A DNA stretch of 64,000 nt from Lotus japonicus (lineage: Eukaryota; Streptophyta; Magnoliopsida; Fabales; Fabaceae). How positions within the stretch are numbered: position 1 is the stretch's first letter; each line of letters begins with the position of its first letter. Of this stretch, positions 1-10,652 are shown piece after piece. The position numbers and the translations under genes were made by a program. The notes beneath the pieces were generated by a model. It ran no database searches and was not told the origin of the DNA. It worked only from the letters and a program-made list of their open reading frames with translations. The DNA is taken from NCBI RefSeq assembly GCF_012489685.1, contig NC_080045.1:50241096-50305095 (forward strand), read 5' to 3'.

Positions 1-869
1 TGAAGAAGAAGTGACTGATGGAGAAGAAAAGACGCAAAAGAAAATTTTCTAACCTGATGGAAGATCTTCTTGTGCTGGAATGATGCTGTTGGAGAATCCA
101 AATCGAAGAGATATGACCTGTACATGAATGAAGAGGCTGAAGGTTAAAATGAGAGAGATGAAAATAAGTTGAAAGGGGAATGGAAAAATGTTTTATATAT
201 GGGAGATGAAGGAAGAAACTCTTGGTGATTTTGTAACCATAATCCATAATCAGGAGTTACAAAAGCAACAAATAAAACGGCCAAGAATATGAAAAGATTG
301 TACAAAGAGTTTCATAAGAAAATGATCAACGGTTAGGATTAGAAGCAATGAATGGCCAAGATTGATTTCATATTGAATTACTCATAAATTTACGTATATG
401 ACCATGGAAAAATTTCAACCCATGTGTATTAAAGTATTAAATTACAATTTTACCCCCAAGGTTGCAAAAACTTTGCTTTTATATATATTATAGATAGATA
501 GATAGAAGATAGATTATAGATTATAGATTATAGATAGATAGATAGATAGATAGATTATAGATAGATTATAGATAGATATATAATTCTTTGATTTTGGTCC
601 CTCTAATATTATGGTTCTTTATGTGATATTTAACGGAAGGTAATGATAAGGGCTTAAGCCTCAGTATTATTTTTGAAAAAATAATATTTAGAGGAACCTA
701 TACCAAAAAAACCCTAAATTTAGAGGACAAAAAACATATTTAAGTCTGGTTTTTCTTTAATTTTCTAATCTCGTGTTTCTCACGTGCCCTCCCCCACTGT
801 TGGGTTTGGTTTTCACTCTCCTCTTCACAAGAAACAACAATTAATCATTTTCTGGGTATAAAGGTTGAG
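1..869. other. AT-rich non-coding DNA
   Basis: No open frame with recognisable protein similarity is seen. The first 250 bases are purine-rich. The rest is AT-rich and includes a GATA-type microsatellite listed separately. Confidence 0.6.
489..578. repeat. GATA/TAGAT microsatellite
   Basis: About 90 bases of imperfect GATA and GATTATA units, visible directly as runs of TAGATAGATAGA broken by TTATAGAT. It is a simple repeat with no coding signal and is likely to be length-polymorphic. Confidence 0.9.
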
Positions 870-879
870 TTATGATATA

Positions 880-1065
880 GAGTAATGATATATACACACC
901 TCATTTTTAAAACACTTCATTTTCACCTCTTTTTGTTTCTATCTCTCTCCTCTTACCATCTATCACATCTCATACTTTCTCTCCCTTACTTTTTCTTTTC
1001 TTCCTATCTCTCTCATCATTCCACCTCACACACCTCAAAAGAGAGGTGTGTGAGTAACATTATTC
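880..1065. mobile_element. MITE with GAGTAATGATA-type termini, copy 1
   Basis: The pyrimidine-rich element starts GAGTAATGATATATACACAC and ends with the approximate inverse: the reverse complement of its end reads GAATAATGTTACTCACACAC. This gives imperfect terminal inverted repeats around a CT-rich core of about 190 bases. The same terminal motif recurs at 1068-1242 and in the foldback element at 34586-35033. There is no coding capacity. TIR style and size suggest a Mutator-like non-autonomous element, which is inference. The exact target duplication is unclear because copy 2 begins immediately after it. Confidence 0.6.
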
Positions 1066-1067
1066 GA

Positions 1068-1242
1068 TTCTTATGATATATACACATCTCTCCACCACTT
1101 TTCCACCTTAATTTTTTATCTATTTCTCTCTTCTTTATTAATCAAATCAACTATCACTTCTTTATTTTCTCTCTCATTTATCATATCTCTCTTCTTCCAC
1201 CTCTCCACACCTCAAAGATGAGGTGTGAAGATATAATTATTC
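1068..1242. mobile_element. MITE with GAGTAATGATA-type termini, copy 2
   Basis: A second, diverged copy lies head to tail with the one before it. It begins TTATGATATATACACATCTC and ends GAGGTGTGAAGATATAATTA, with the same CT-rich core. Being side by side, the two copies arose by tandem duplication or by insertion of one beside the other. It has no coding capacity. Confidence 0.5.
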
Positions 1243-1572
1243 ATAAATGTTGGATTTTTTTCTTTTAAATATCATGATTCTCTACTCTATTTCCTATTGT
1301 ATTGTGTCTCCCTCCCCCAATTCATCAAATCTTCTCCCAGATCCCTCAATTTTAGCAGTAATTTCCTTCCTTTGAACTTTACTCTCATTTTCTGAATCAC
1401 CCATCCTTCACTCACACTCCATAGAATTTCTCTTATAAGTATTTGTTTCTTTCTTTCCCATGTTTTATTTTTCCATAAGTTATGTTACGTTACTTTTTTA
1501 TGTTTTAATCCTCTCCTAACTTATCTAATTAATTTCTTTTTTTTCTCATTGTTTGGTTGATCCTTCAAAAAA

Positions 1573-1651
1573 ACTACTGCTGCTGGTGGGACTTGAACAC
1601 GAGACTTCATGGAACAAGACATCAAGCTTTACCACAGAACCACCAGTTGGT
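1573..1651 (-). repeat. tRNA-like (SINE-type) remnant
   Basis: Read on the minus strand, this stretch has a box A-like segment (GTGGTTCTGTGGTAAAGC) and, about 35 bases on, a box B-like segment (GTGTTCAAGTCCCACC). The flanking GGTGG and CCACC could pair like an acceptor stem. No convincing anticodon arm is seen, so a functional tRNA is unlikely. A tRNA-derived SINE or decayed tRNA copy fits best. Confidence 0.4.
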
Positions 1652-1779
1652 TTTGTTATTTGAACCGTTTTTTAATTTATTATATGTAAACTATATATAG
1701 CATTTAATTTTTATTACAATTTAAATAGATAATGTTCTTTAAAAAAAATTATTAGGGGTTCATTTTTATTATTTGCCCA

Positions 1780-1808
1780 GGGCCTCCAAAATGTCGGGAC
1801 CGGCCCTG
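1780..1808. mobile_element. hAT-like terminal inverted repeat (single end)
   Basis: The reverse complement begins CAGGGCCGGTCCCGACATTT and continues GGAGGCCC. This is the style of terminus found on plant hAT (Tip100-like) elements. No matching opposite end was found upstream, so this is a lone end or a truncated element. The family assignment rests on motif recognition only. Confidence 0.4.
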
Positions 1809-1893
1809 GCTAAAGACAACTAATTGTTGCATGGAGTGAGTCACTCTCTGTTTCCCTTTTTAAGAATCTTAAACTTAGAAGAAAAATAATTAG

Positions 1894-2300
1894 GTAAATT
1901 ATGTGGTACCCATAACATATTTTGGGTATGGTACCCGCGTTGAGTAGTTTAATAGATGATTATCATATTTTTGTAGGTAAATTTTACATTTTCGCATTTC
2001 ATTTTACTATTCAATTAATTTCATCTCATCAAATTTGTTTTTTAATGAAAAATGGTTTACTTATAGAGATGAACAATGATGGTTGAGATGCGCGCAAAAT
2101 GAGCATGATTGACGGATGAACAAAGCCTAAAAAAACACAACCTACAAATCTCATGTCTCTAAGAATGAAAACGTTGCATCACTACGATAAAATAACATCA
2201 AAATTATAACTTGTACATGCTTCTTTATTATTGAATTATCTCATTTTGGGCACCATACCTTGATTTGAGTTAAGGTACCCTAGCAAACACCAAATAATTA
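1894..2300 (+). repeat. Dispersed 0.4-kb repeat, copy 1
   Basis: This segment begins AGGTAAATTATGTGGTACCC and aligns along its whole length with the reverse complement of 31742-32150. Shared landmarks are paired GGTACC-containing ends, a TTTTAATGAAAAATG-like centre and an ATTATTGAA..CTCATTTTGG segment. The copies are visibly diverged. There is no long frame. It is probably a non-autonomous DNA transposon, although clear terminal inverted repeats were not identified. Confidence 0.6.
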
Positions 2301-2706
2301 TTGCTAATCGTTCTGGTTGATTGTCAAAATTAAATGACAATTTTAAATTTTACTATAGTCTTTGAATATAATGTATATGTGGTTTTAACTTTAAACATAG
2401 AAGGATCTAGTTTTCCAATAGTTCCCTCCTTTTTGTTTGTTATTTCTTGTGTCCTGACCTCCCTCTTGCAATGTGGGCAACTGACAATGTACAAGTCTCT
2501 TAACTTCTTGAGTATCTTATGCTTATATTAAGTAGCTTGGGTATCATCAAAATTAAATTATTTTCATTAGTCAAAACTCAAATCTTATCCACTTGACAAA
2601 ATTGAGGTAGGATATTGAAAAGCTTACTCAATAGTTGCTATGGTTTTATAAGAAGAGAGCAATACAAACTTCTTTAGAAATGGTTTTAAGATCTTAACTG
2701 TTGTGA

Positions 2707-3170
2707 GTTGTATTTAGGATCATCGGTCATCCAAAATTGTCGTCGAGAGTGATTCTCTCGCTGCGGTCAATTTGATTAATGAGGGTTGTTCCGTCCTTCA
2801 TCCGTACGGCTATGGTAGGTCATATTAGAGGTTTGATTCAGAAGGACTGGGAGATTCACTGTGTCCATGTTCATCGTGAGGATAATCAAGTTGTTGATTG
2901 TCTAGCTCATGAGTTAGCCTTGGGGTCTTATGTGTTCGAGGTTCCTCCTCCTGGATGCTCTACGATCTTGCTTTTTGATTGTACAAGAGTTACTTTCCCG
3001 CGTTCTGTCCGCGTGTAGTTGTTTTTCTTGGGCCTAACCCCTCCCAAGCCCAATAGTTAAGAAAATATCTCACATGCCGGACTGAAAAGTATAAGGCTCC
3101 TTAGTGTGCCTAAAAGACACCATTATAAACTCATAATGCTCCTCATAAGTTGAGGATGTTGTTTTCTTTA
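2707..3170 (+). pseudogene. LINE remnant: RNase H-like (RVT_3) domain and 3' tail
   Basis: Translation in two plus-strand frames joined by a frameshift near 2805 gives an RNase H-like domain: VVESDSLAAVNLINEGC, then HIRGLIQKDWEIHCVHVHRE, then DNQVVDCLAHELA. The ESDS, HREDN and D-LAHELA pattern is typical of the RNase H at the C terminus of plant non-LTR retrotransposons. After the frame closes at 3018 there is a T-rich tail mentioning no other domain. The frameshift and the missing reverse transcriptase mark it as a dead 5'-truncated copy. Confidence 0.6.
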
Positions 3171-5055
3171 TATCCCATTTCGTTCTGATTTGGTGGTAAA
3201 CTGACTTTAAGTCTAGCTTAGAGAAAATAGTTGTGAAACGAGTCATTACATCACATATTCACATAAGGTTTAACTTTACCGGTGTTTTTCAAAAAAATTA
3301 TCGGGCCTTTACCATCCTAATAACAAAAAATAAAAAATTTACCTAGCCCATTTCCACAGTTAATCAATTCCTCACTCCCCACAACACCATGGTTACCCGC
3401 CTTGGAAACCCCGCGCCGCCGCCGCTAAGAAAAAACGGCAGTCGCTTCCTTCTCCGTCGAGGAAAATAAAATCCCATCAGCCCTCCCCTCTCCGCCAAAG
3501 GAAAATGGTTCAATTCAGCCACAAACAGTGGTGTTCCACATGATCGGCAAGGAGACTCAGAAGATTGTGATGACTGATGCAAACTGTGATTTGCTCCACA
3601 CCTGAGGATCCATCACCAATGTCCTTGCCAAGGCATACGGTAGGAGTGAGTTGTAGATTAACTAAGACACAATATAAGGTGTTCTATTTTCTATTTCTTC
3701 TGTCATTTTCATGGTAATGGGAAAATTGTTTTTGATAATTGAAATGAAACTTGTCAACAATGACAGTTCTAGTGGTTCATAGGAAAAATGATGTGACTTG
3801 GGCATGGTTTCTAAAGCTTTTTGTTCTTCTCAATGTATGATTCTGAAGCCTGATGCATTCACTATTACTCAGGAAGGTTTTCAACACATGTTGCTTTATT
3901 GCCAAGGTATGTCACTATTAATCAAAAATCTCAGATGTGGTTTGTTTATTCACTTATATTCACATTACTTATTCCCACCCCCTATAGCTGTATATGGTTT
4001 CTTAGACATGAATGTTTAGTGGTGTGTAGTGTCTACTGAAGTTTGGTCTTTGTCAAATATTTTCGTTAAATTATGTTTAATTTTCTTAATAGTGACCGAT
4101 GACAGTCTGTCATGCTGTAGAATTGAATTGATTAAATTATGTTATGTTCACAATTTTAGTGACTAAGTTTTAATCAAGAAGACCCAATTCTCAATCGTAG
4201 AAAACAAGTGAGCATACCCTCTTTCATTCCTCTCCTGCCCTTCAACAATAGATCCCCTCAACCGCATTCAAACAAGTGAGCATACCCGCTTTTTCATCTG
4301 TGTTGACCCATTCCCCAACTTTTCTTCTTTCGCAAATCACAGGATAGTAACAATAGTGAGATCCTATCAAAATGTTAAAATTATACTTAAACATATACAC
4401 CAATTCATCACATTCACAAAACTAAAAGTTAAACACAATAAAAGATAAACAAAGTGTCTAACTAGACGACTAATCTAGAATTTTGAATTCTAGATAGCCT
4501 AGTATGTCCTACAAGCCTGAATATGGATAATCATCATCTAGTTGATCATCATTATCAATGGCATCCACATCTTAAAATTAAGCAGATTTTTCTATATAAG
4601 CATATAAGAACTTATATGCATATAAAAATTCTTAGTTATCAATTTATAAATATAAAATGATTTTAAAATATTTTATAATATATATACTCAGAAAATATTT
4701 ATTATTTGCTTCAAATTGTAAGTTAAAATAGTTATTTATTTCAAAATAAAAAATTAAACTAATTATAAGTTATTCAGACCATTATGTGACTTATTGTTTT
4801 TGGAAAGATATTGCCTAACTTGTGGCTTATCTTGTAGCCGGCCCATTATCATGACAACAACGCTGGCCTTTTTTATGAACTTTGTAAAGCATATCATTTT
4901 TAAGCCCATTTAACTCCCCAAACCCTAATCCCTTCCTTTATTTAGTTCCATTTCGTCACCAACAACGCACGTTCACAGCGCCTCAACTCTTCTTCTTCCG
5001 TTACCAGATCTGACTCCTTTCATTTTTCTTATGGTGCTTCACAAAAACATAGGTC
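3171..5055. other. Non-coding or decayed DNA with an unresolved coding-like patch
   Basis: A GC-richer patch at about 3360-3660 has a short conceptual reading (VVFHMIGKETQKIVMTDANC) followed within a few codons by a stop. A second patch near 3843 reads LKPDAFTITQEGFQHMLLYC. Both could be scraps of degraded genes, but neither was identified. The rest is AT-rich. The 4900-5055 stretch has AAACCCTAATCC-type and CT-rich sequence of the kind seen in plant 5' leaders, just ahead of the orphan exon at 5056. Confidence 0.35.
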
Positions 5056-5123
5056 ATGGATACGATGACAGCTTCCGGCAATAACCATAGTTTCTATCAA
5101 AGGTTTTTGGGTCAAATCTACAG
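5056..5123 (+). pseudogene. Orphan first exon (22 codons) upstream of the HAC-like inverted repeat
   Basis: An ATG in a good context (GTCATGG) opens a short frame, MDTMTASGNNHSFYQRFLGQ followed by IYR. It ends in phase 2 at CTACAG followed by a GTACGA donor. A plausible acceptor, TTGTGCAG, lies at 5407, but the frame beyond it meets a stop within a few codons. The upstream leader-like sequence suggests this was, or is, the 5' end of a transcribed unit running into the repeats at 5.4-9.1 kb. I do not recognise the peptide. A broken gene or a non-coding transcript start are both possible. Confidence 0.35.
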
Positions 5124-5389
5124 GTACGATGCAATAGTCCTTGAAAATTAGGGTTTTTATTTGATTCAACTAAATCGCAATCAACCTAGATCGATATTTT
5201 GATTTGATTTTGTGATTTTGATCTGATTCAAGTATGATTTAGAGGTAATTGTGAAATAGCTTTCGATTAAATCGCCCAGCTATGGTGAATCTTAGTGCTT
5301 CAAATCTCAATTCTGACTACCATGGATCAAATGCAAGTTTTGTTCAAATCTTGTTAATGACAATCATGACGATTTATTGATGACTTTTT

Positions 5390-5865
5390 TTTTCAAATAT
5401 TGTGCAGAAGTAAATAAACCAAGAGACATTGTTACGGTGGGTGCAAACACAACTCAATATGTGCAGGACAAGAGGTCATCAACAAGTTGACAACTCTATC
5501 TCATATAAGATGGTGTCTTATGGGTTTCAGAATGCTTATTGTAATTGAACTTTACTGGGACCTGTTCTTTAAGAAGTGCACAGCCCCATTGTTGATGCCA
5601 CTAATCATTGTGCAGTGGCCGCAAACAATAAACATGACTTTCCAAATGAAATATTTAACCCTTCTATTGTACACAAGAAATTTTTTCCACCGATGACGGT
5701 TAAGCAAATATTGCATGTACTGGTATGGATGAGCTTTCTCAAATCTTTGGTTCTCGTGGTGGAAGCAATCTGCAATAGGACCTTTGCTGAGAGTATGCAT
5801 TCTGGAACTCAATCTAATTTCATATTCCTTTGAGTTGTTGTTGTCTCTGGGATCATAATTTTTTT
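5390..5865. repeat. Direct-repeat copy of the left arm of the inverted repeat
   Basis: This block is a diverged direct copy of the first half of the next one (about 5940-6440). Shared blocks include the TTGTGCAG acceptor-like site, CAACTCAATATGTGCA, GCAAACAATAAACATGACTT and TTGGTTCTCGTGGTGGAAGC. On both strands it shows only short frames with stops. It belongs to the same HAC-fragment cluster as 5866-6790 and 8190-9095. Confidence 0.65.
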
Positions 5866-6790
5866 TATTTTTATTTGCTAATAAGGTAGTAAGAGTATCA
5901 AATGCAATTTTTGTCCAGATCTTGTTAATTCAGAATCGTAGTTGTTTATTGATGATTTTAATTTCTACATATTGTGCAGGAGTATATAAACAAGAGACAT
6001 TGTTACAACATGTGCAAATTCAACTCAATATGTGCATGGCAATAAGCAGTAACAAGTTGACAACTCTATCTCCTATAAGACAATGCCTTCTGAATTTATG
6101 AATGCTTGCTGTAATGAAACTTTCTCGTAACCTGTTTTTCAAGAAGTGTACAACCCTATTGGTAATGTCACATATCATTGTGCATTGGCTGCAAACAATA
6201 AACATGACTTTCCAAATGGAGTACTAAACCATTCTATTGTAAACAACCAAGTTTTTCCACTTGATGACCGAGTAGCAAGTATTGCATATACTGGTATGGA
6301 TGAGCTTTCACAAATCTTTGGTTCTCATGGTAGAAGCAATCTGCAATACGACCTTTGTTGAGGGTATGCACACTTGAACTCAATCTAATTACAAATTCTT
6401 TTGAGTTATTGTTGTCTCTAGGATCATAATTTTTGGGGTCTGGCTCCTTTAATGTCTTTAGAGTGAACTGTTTCACTCTTGAAAGTCTTCCCACACATAT
6501 CATCAATTACATTGATCTTTATCTCACTAATGTTCATAGAATCAAGCATGATATTTTTAAAGTGTTCCACTATGCAATCTGACACCCTAATTCCGTGTTG
6601 TCTACATTATCATAGTTTTTGAGTCTCACTCCGACTCCTCTGACTTATGACCAGCTTCTAAGTCTTTAGAGTGAATTATTTCACTCTTGAAAGTGTGCTG
6701 AAACGAATCATCAATCACATTGTTCATCAACCAATGTCCATGACACCTGCTATCTCTCTTGAACTCTTGGTATGTTCTTCAAATTATAAA
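5866..6790 (-). pseudogene. HAC-like gene fragment, left arm of a large inverted repeat
   Basis: Bases 6432-6760 resemble part of the first coding exon of the HAC-like gene at 12.6-19.1 kb, in the same orientation. The clearest shared run is TTTAGAGTGAACTG, then ACTCTTGAAAGTCTTCCC, then CATAGAATCAAG (compare 18077-18150). Minus-strand readings such as EPDPKNYDPRDNNNSKE and NNVIDDSF echo the intact protein's EPDP, SDPEN..NNSKE and NHVIDEML stretches. Stops and frameshifts break every frame. The whole block is repeated inverted at 8190-9095. The 5866-6430 part has no match in the intact gene that I can see, so it may be flanking sequence or an exon the intact gene has lost. Confidence 0.65.
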
Positions 6791-7194
6791 GAGAATTATT
6801 AGTTCTAACATTGCCCAACCATAGAATTAGTTCATGAAAAAGGAAGCACATTGCTCTGCAAGAGTTTTGGCATTTACAAGTATATTTGGTTGTAGTTTCA
6901 ACTGAACCTATCATTTTTTTTTAATATTTGAATTTAGATGATCCATTTTTATACCAATTGGTTGTGGTTTCATTTCAAGATGAGAGAGCTTGTTTGTTAA
7001 ATTATGGTTTTAAACTATTTCATATTGCAACTCTCTTTGTTTATGTGACATTTAAATTTAAGTTTTAACTTTCTGATAACTTTGTTTTCTCTCTTATAAG
7101 TTATGATACTTTTTTTGACGGGAAATAAGTTTTGATATATATCAAGAACATTGATGTGGTTGATTTTTGTTATTTATTTCTAATGGAGTATAGT

Positions 7195-7700
7195 GCATGC
7201 AGAATGAATAGTGTCGCAAGATGTCTGCCAAGGGTTCTAATCTTGGGAGTATGTGCATACAAATACCAAGAAGTTCTTCATTTTTTTTCTCGAACCTTCC
7301 CAAACGGGAAGTTTGGATTTGAGCCAACAATATGTAAGAAGTCAAGTAGGATTCTCCATATATTGAGGTAAGCATCCTAGTTTGAGATATTTGTATCATT
7401 TCGATGGAACTAAGATGTATGTGACCTTAACTTGAACTTGCATAGCTTTTATCCCTATAAGGGTATAAAGATGTTGAAGCAAAATGTCTGCCAAGGGTTC
7501 TAATCTTGGGAGTACCGCATACAAACACCAAGAAATTTTTCATTTTTTGTCCTAACTTTTCCTAAACGGGAAAGTTTTGATTTAAGGGACAATATGTAAG
7601 ATGTTAAGTAGGATTCTCCACAGATTGAGGTAAACATCCTAGTATGTGATATAAAGATTCTGAAATTGTTTAACTGACCTTAACCTGAACTTGTTTAACT
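7195..7700. repeat. Tandem duplication, unit about 250 bp
   Basis: Two adjacent diverged copies begin ATGTCTGCCAAGGGTTCTAA. They start near 7220 and 7484. Each continues through a CATACAAAYACCAAGAA block, an AAACGGGAA block, AAGTAGGATTCTCCA and TTGAGGTAARCATCCTAG. Short frames cross copy 1 but are not conserved in copy 2, so it is treated as non-coding. It lies in the spacer of the large inverted repeat. Confidence 0.7.
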
Positions 7701-7766
7701 TTTATCCTTGTAAAGATATAAAGATTCTGAAATTAATACTTTTGGCATTTACTTTTAACATAAGAT

Positions 7767-7906
7767 TGTCATGGGATTGAGACTAACTAAACTTAACTTC
7801 AAATCTCCAATTTTATGTTCGAGTGTTCATCCCGACAAAGCTACTTAAACTGATATTGCAGATATTCTTGGATTGGAGCTACTTAAACTTGCTGCTTCAA
7901 AGGTAT
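7767..7906. repeat. Secondary inverted repeat, partner at 9113-9245
   Basis: The segment GGGATTGAGACTAACTAAAC through GGATTGGAGCTACTTAAA and GCTTCAAAGG reappears in reverse complement at 9113-9245. Its position relative to the main arms differs on the two sides, so the cluster was rearranged rather than simply inverted once. Confidence 0.6.
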
Positions 7907-8189
7907 TTTTTTAAATTCAACTCATTGTTACATTGTGTTTTTTTTTAATGTTTAATCTTGAACTGGAGCTTAAAAACAAATATCTTCCTTTTGTGTTTAT
8001 ATATGCAGATTCAGGAAGTTTTAACATGGAACCAAATAAATTTGAGATTACGGTAAAATCAATTTACCCAGTAATAGGAATCACGCAAAATATTGTTAAT
8101 GCACAAATATATGTTTCCTTTTTCATGAATTAGTTCTATGTTGTGGGCAATGTTAGAACTACTGATTGTTTTTATCTGATTTGCAGAAC

Positions 8190-9095
8190 ATACCAAAAGA
8201 GTTCAAGAGTAAATATACCACGTGTCATGGACATTGGTTTATAAACAATGTGATTGATGATACGTTGCAGCAGACTTCCATGAGTGAAAAAATTTACGCC
8301 AAAGGCTTAGGAGGTAGTCATATGTAAGGGGAGTCAAACCCCAAAAACCATGATAATCTAGACAACAACAACTTGTAGAAAAGTGTTCTCTCCAAAGATC
8401 CAATTGCTGCAGATGTAGAGGACATAAGTGGTAGAACTGGAGTGACAGATTTTGCATATTGAGATAAAGAACAGTTTGATCGATAATATGTTTGGGAAGA
8501 CTTTCAAAAGGCATTAGAGGGGTCACACCAAAAAAACCATGATCACACAGACAACAACAACTCAAAGAAATTTGTAATTAGATTGAGTTCAAGTGTGCAT
8601 ACCCTCAACAAAGGTCGTATTGCAGATTGCTTCTACCGTGAGAACCAAAGATTTGTGAAAGCTCATCCATACCAGTATATGCAATACTTGCTACTCGGTC
8701 ATCAAGTGGGAAAACTTGGTTGTTTACAGTAGAATGGTGTAGTGTTCCATTTGGAAATGTTTATTGTTTGCAGCCAATGCACAATGATATGTGACATTAT
8801 CAATAGGGTTGTACAGTTCTTGAAAAACAGGTTACGGAAAAGTCCCATTATAGCAAGCATTCATAAATTCAGAAGACACTTCCTTATAGGAGATGGGGCT
8901 GTCAACTTGTTACTGCTTCTTGTCATGCACATATTGAGTTGAATTTGCACATCTTGTAAAAATGTCTCTTGTTTATATACTCCTGCACAATATGTAGAAA
9001 TTAAAATCATCAATAAACAACTACGATTCTGAATTAACAAGATCTGGACAAAAATTGCATTTAATCCTCTTACCACCTTATTAGCAAATAAAAAT
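8190..9095 (+). pseudogene. HAC-like gene fragment, right arm of a large inverted repeat
   Basis: This block is the reverse complement of 5866-6790 with scattered differences. On the plus strand it gives peptides resembling the HAC-like first exon: FINNVIDDTLQQT (compare [11 protein letters not shown]), [16 protein letters not shown] (compare [14 protein letters not shown]) and DNNNSKKFVIRLSSSVHTL. Internal stops break the frame near 8325 and 8460. No start codon, HAT domain or zinc fingers are present. It is a partial, non-functional copy. With the left arm it could fold into a hairpin with arms of about 0.9 kb and a loop of about 1.4 kb if transcribed through. Confidence 0.65.
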
Positions 9096-9245
9096 CTCTC
9101 GTGTTCAGAAAACAAACCTTTGAAGCAACATTTTTAAGTAGCTCCAATCCATGAGTAGTTGCAATATCAAATGACCCTCATAATGAACACTCAAATGTAA
9201 AATTGCATATATAAAGTAAAGTTTAGTTAGTCTCAATCCCGTGAT

Positions 9246-10387
9246 ACTCTTTCTATATTTGAGTGTTATTGCGTTCTCACGATATTCACATCTATATGTT
9301 CAAACTTCTTAAAATGTTTTTCAACATTATGTTGTGGAATAGTTTTATATCATTTTTTTTTTTGAAATGAAATAGTTTTATATTATCACCCTTAGTTTTG
9401 ATTTTAAAACCCAACATTTCACTTGCTTCACTCGTGTCTTTCATATCAAATATGGATGCAAGAAACATCTAGGGTTATTATTGGCTTATAAAAGAAACCA
9501 TTTAATGATTCATTATTAGCTTATAAAAAAACATTTTAATGATCTATTCGAACTAAAGTCATCTCTAAGCTAAACCATTTAATGGTCAAATCTTTCATGC
9601 TATTGCTTTTGCTCTTATTTTAAGCTATATACATATCAAACGAGTTTCGCTTTAGTTGAGTAATGTAATTTTCTTCTTCTAAATTATCATTTAGAAAAAT
9701 TATTTTTCCATCTATTTAATGAATAACAAGCTTATAATTTGAAGCTAATGTTACTAAGTGTCACTAACCAAAAAAATTTCTTCCTAATTGGATAGAATTA
9801 GAAATGTTTCTCTAACTTCAAAGCATAAAGTAAAAATAATTGAAATGAAACATATCAAAATATAACACGTGCGTACATGCATATTGCTCAGAACATTCAT
9901 TTCTCCCAAGCTATGTACAAAATGAGAGCATTTCAAAATATTCAACTTCCTTTTATATGACAGCAAAATACTTCTAAATCGACTTTTAATAAACTTCAGC
10001 ACTTCAGTGTCGGTTCCCGTGATGATCCATAATAATATCTACCAATGTCTAATAAAAATGAAATAAAAGGGGTTGAGTCTATGAACTCAGTGAGGGTATC
10101 CCAATAAACACATAATCATACCAAGGGGCTGAGAACCAAGTTTAGGGGGCTGAGCGCCCTGTTTGTGAAAGCACTACATATAGGTTGGTTTTAGGTGAAA
10201 GGAAGGAAATCAGAGACAGAGGGTATGAAATAGAAAGGAAAAAACAAAGGAGAACAACCAGAGCTCGACCCAAGGAGAAAAGGAAGGATTTTTTAGTCTA
10301 GTTGATCGTCCGTTGAGCTGGAGACACGCCGAGGACGCCGCCGATCATCGTCTTCTTCGTTTTTCTTTGTAAGCTTTAGAGCATTCA
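9246..10387. other. AT-rich intergenic DNA
   Basis: No gene, RNA or transposon signature was recognised. The stretch 10020-10340 is less AT-rich and reads like unique or old repeat sequence, with no frame worth reporting. Confidence 0.5.
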
Positions 10388-10459
10388 TGAAAATGGATAG
10401 TTAAGTTCCTTTTGTTGGGATTGGTTGTAGCATTTTGACCTTTATGCACTCACTTTGAT

Positions 10460-10523
<64 letters not shown>

Positions 10524-10590
10524 ATGGATAGTTAAGTTCCTTTTGTTGGGATTGGTTGTAGCATTTTGACCTTTATGCACTCACTTTGAT

Positions 10591-10650
<60 letters not shown>
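10388..10650. repeat. Tandem duplication with two (AT)n tracts, period 131 bp
   Basis: An identical unit of about 78 bases, starting TGAAAATGGATAGTTAAGTT, occurs at 10388 and again at 10519. Each copy is followed by an uninterrupted (AT)n run of about 54 bases. The two copies look base-for-base identical over the non-AT part, so the duplication is recent. Unequal exchange or slippage through the AT tracts is the simple explanation. Confidence 0.9.

Positions 10651-10652
<2 letters not shown>

Noticed and set aside
1573..1651. A functional tRNA gene
   Set aside because: Boxes A and B are recognisable, but no proper anticodon stem-loop or complete cloverleaf could be drawn.
3843..3905. PDAFTITQEGFQHMLL reading as an exon of a TFIIH p52/TFB2-like gene
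   Set aside because: The resemblance is a handful of residues, with no neighbouring exons and no support from flanking splice sites.
5552..6506. Short frames on both strands in the direct and inverted repeats at 5.5-6.5 kb as real small genes
   Set aside because: The frames are not conserved between the repeat copies. Stops fall at different places, as expected of decayed sequence.
7990..8240. IPKEFKSKY-like reading suggested a plant B3 DNA-binding domain
   Set aside because: The same stretch in the left inverted-repeat arm and in the HAC-like exon gives non-B3 readings around NNVIDD/NHVIDE. The resemblance is chance within a HAC-derived fragment.
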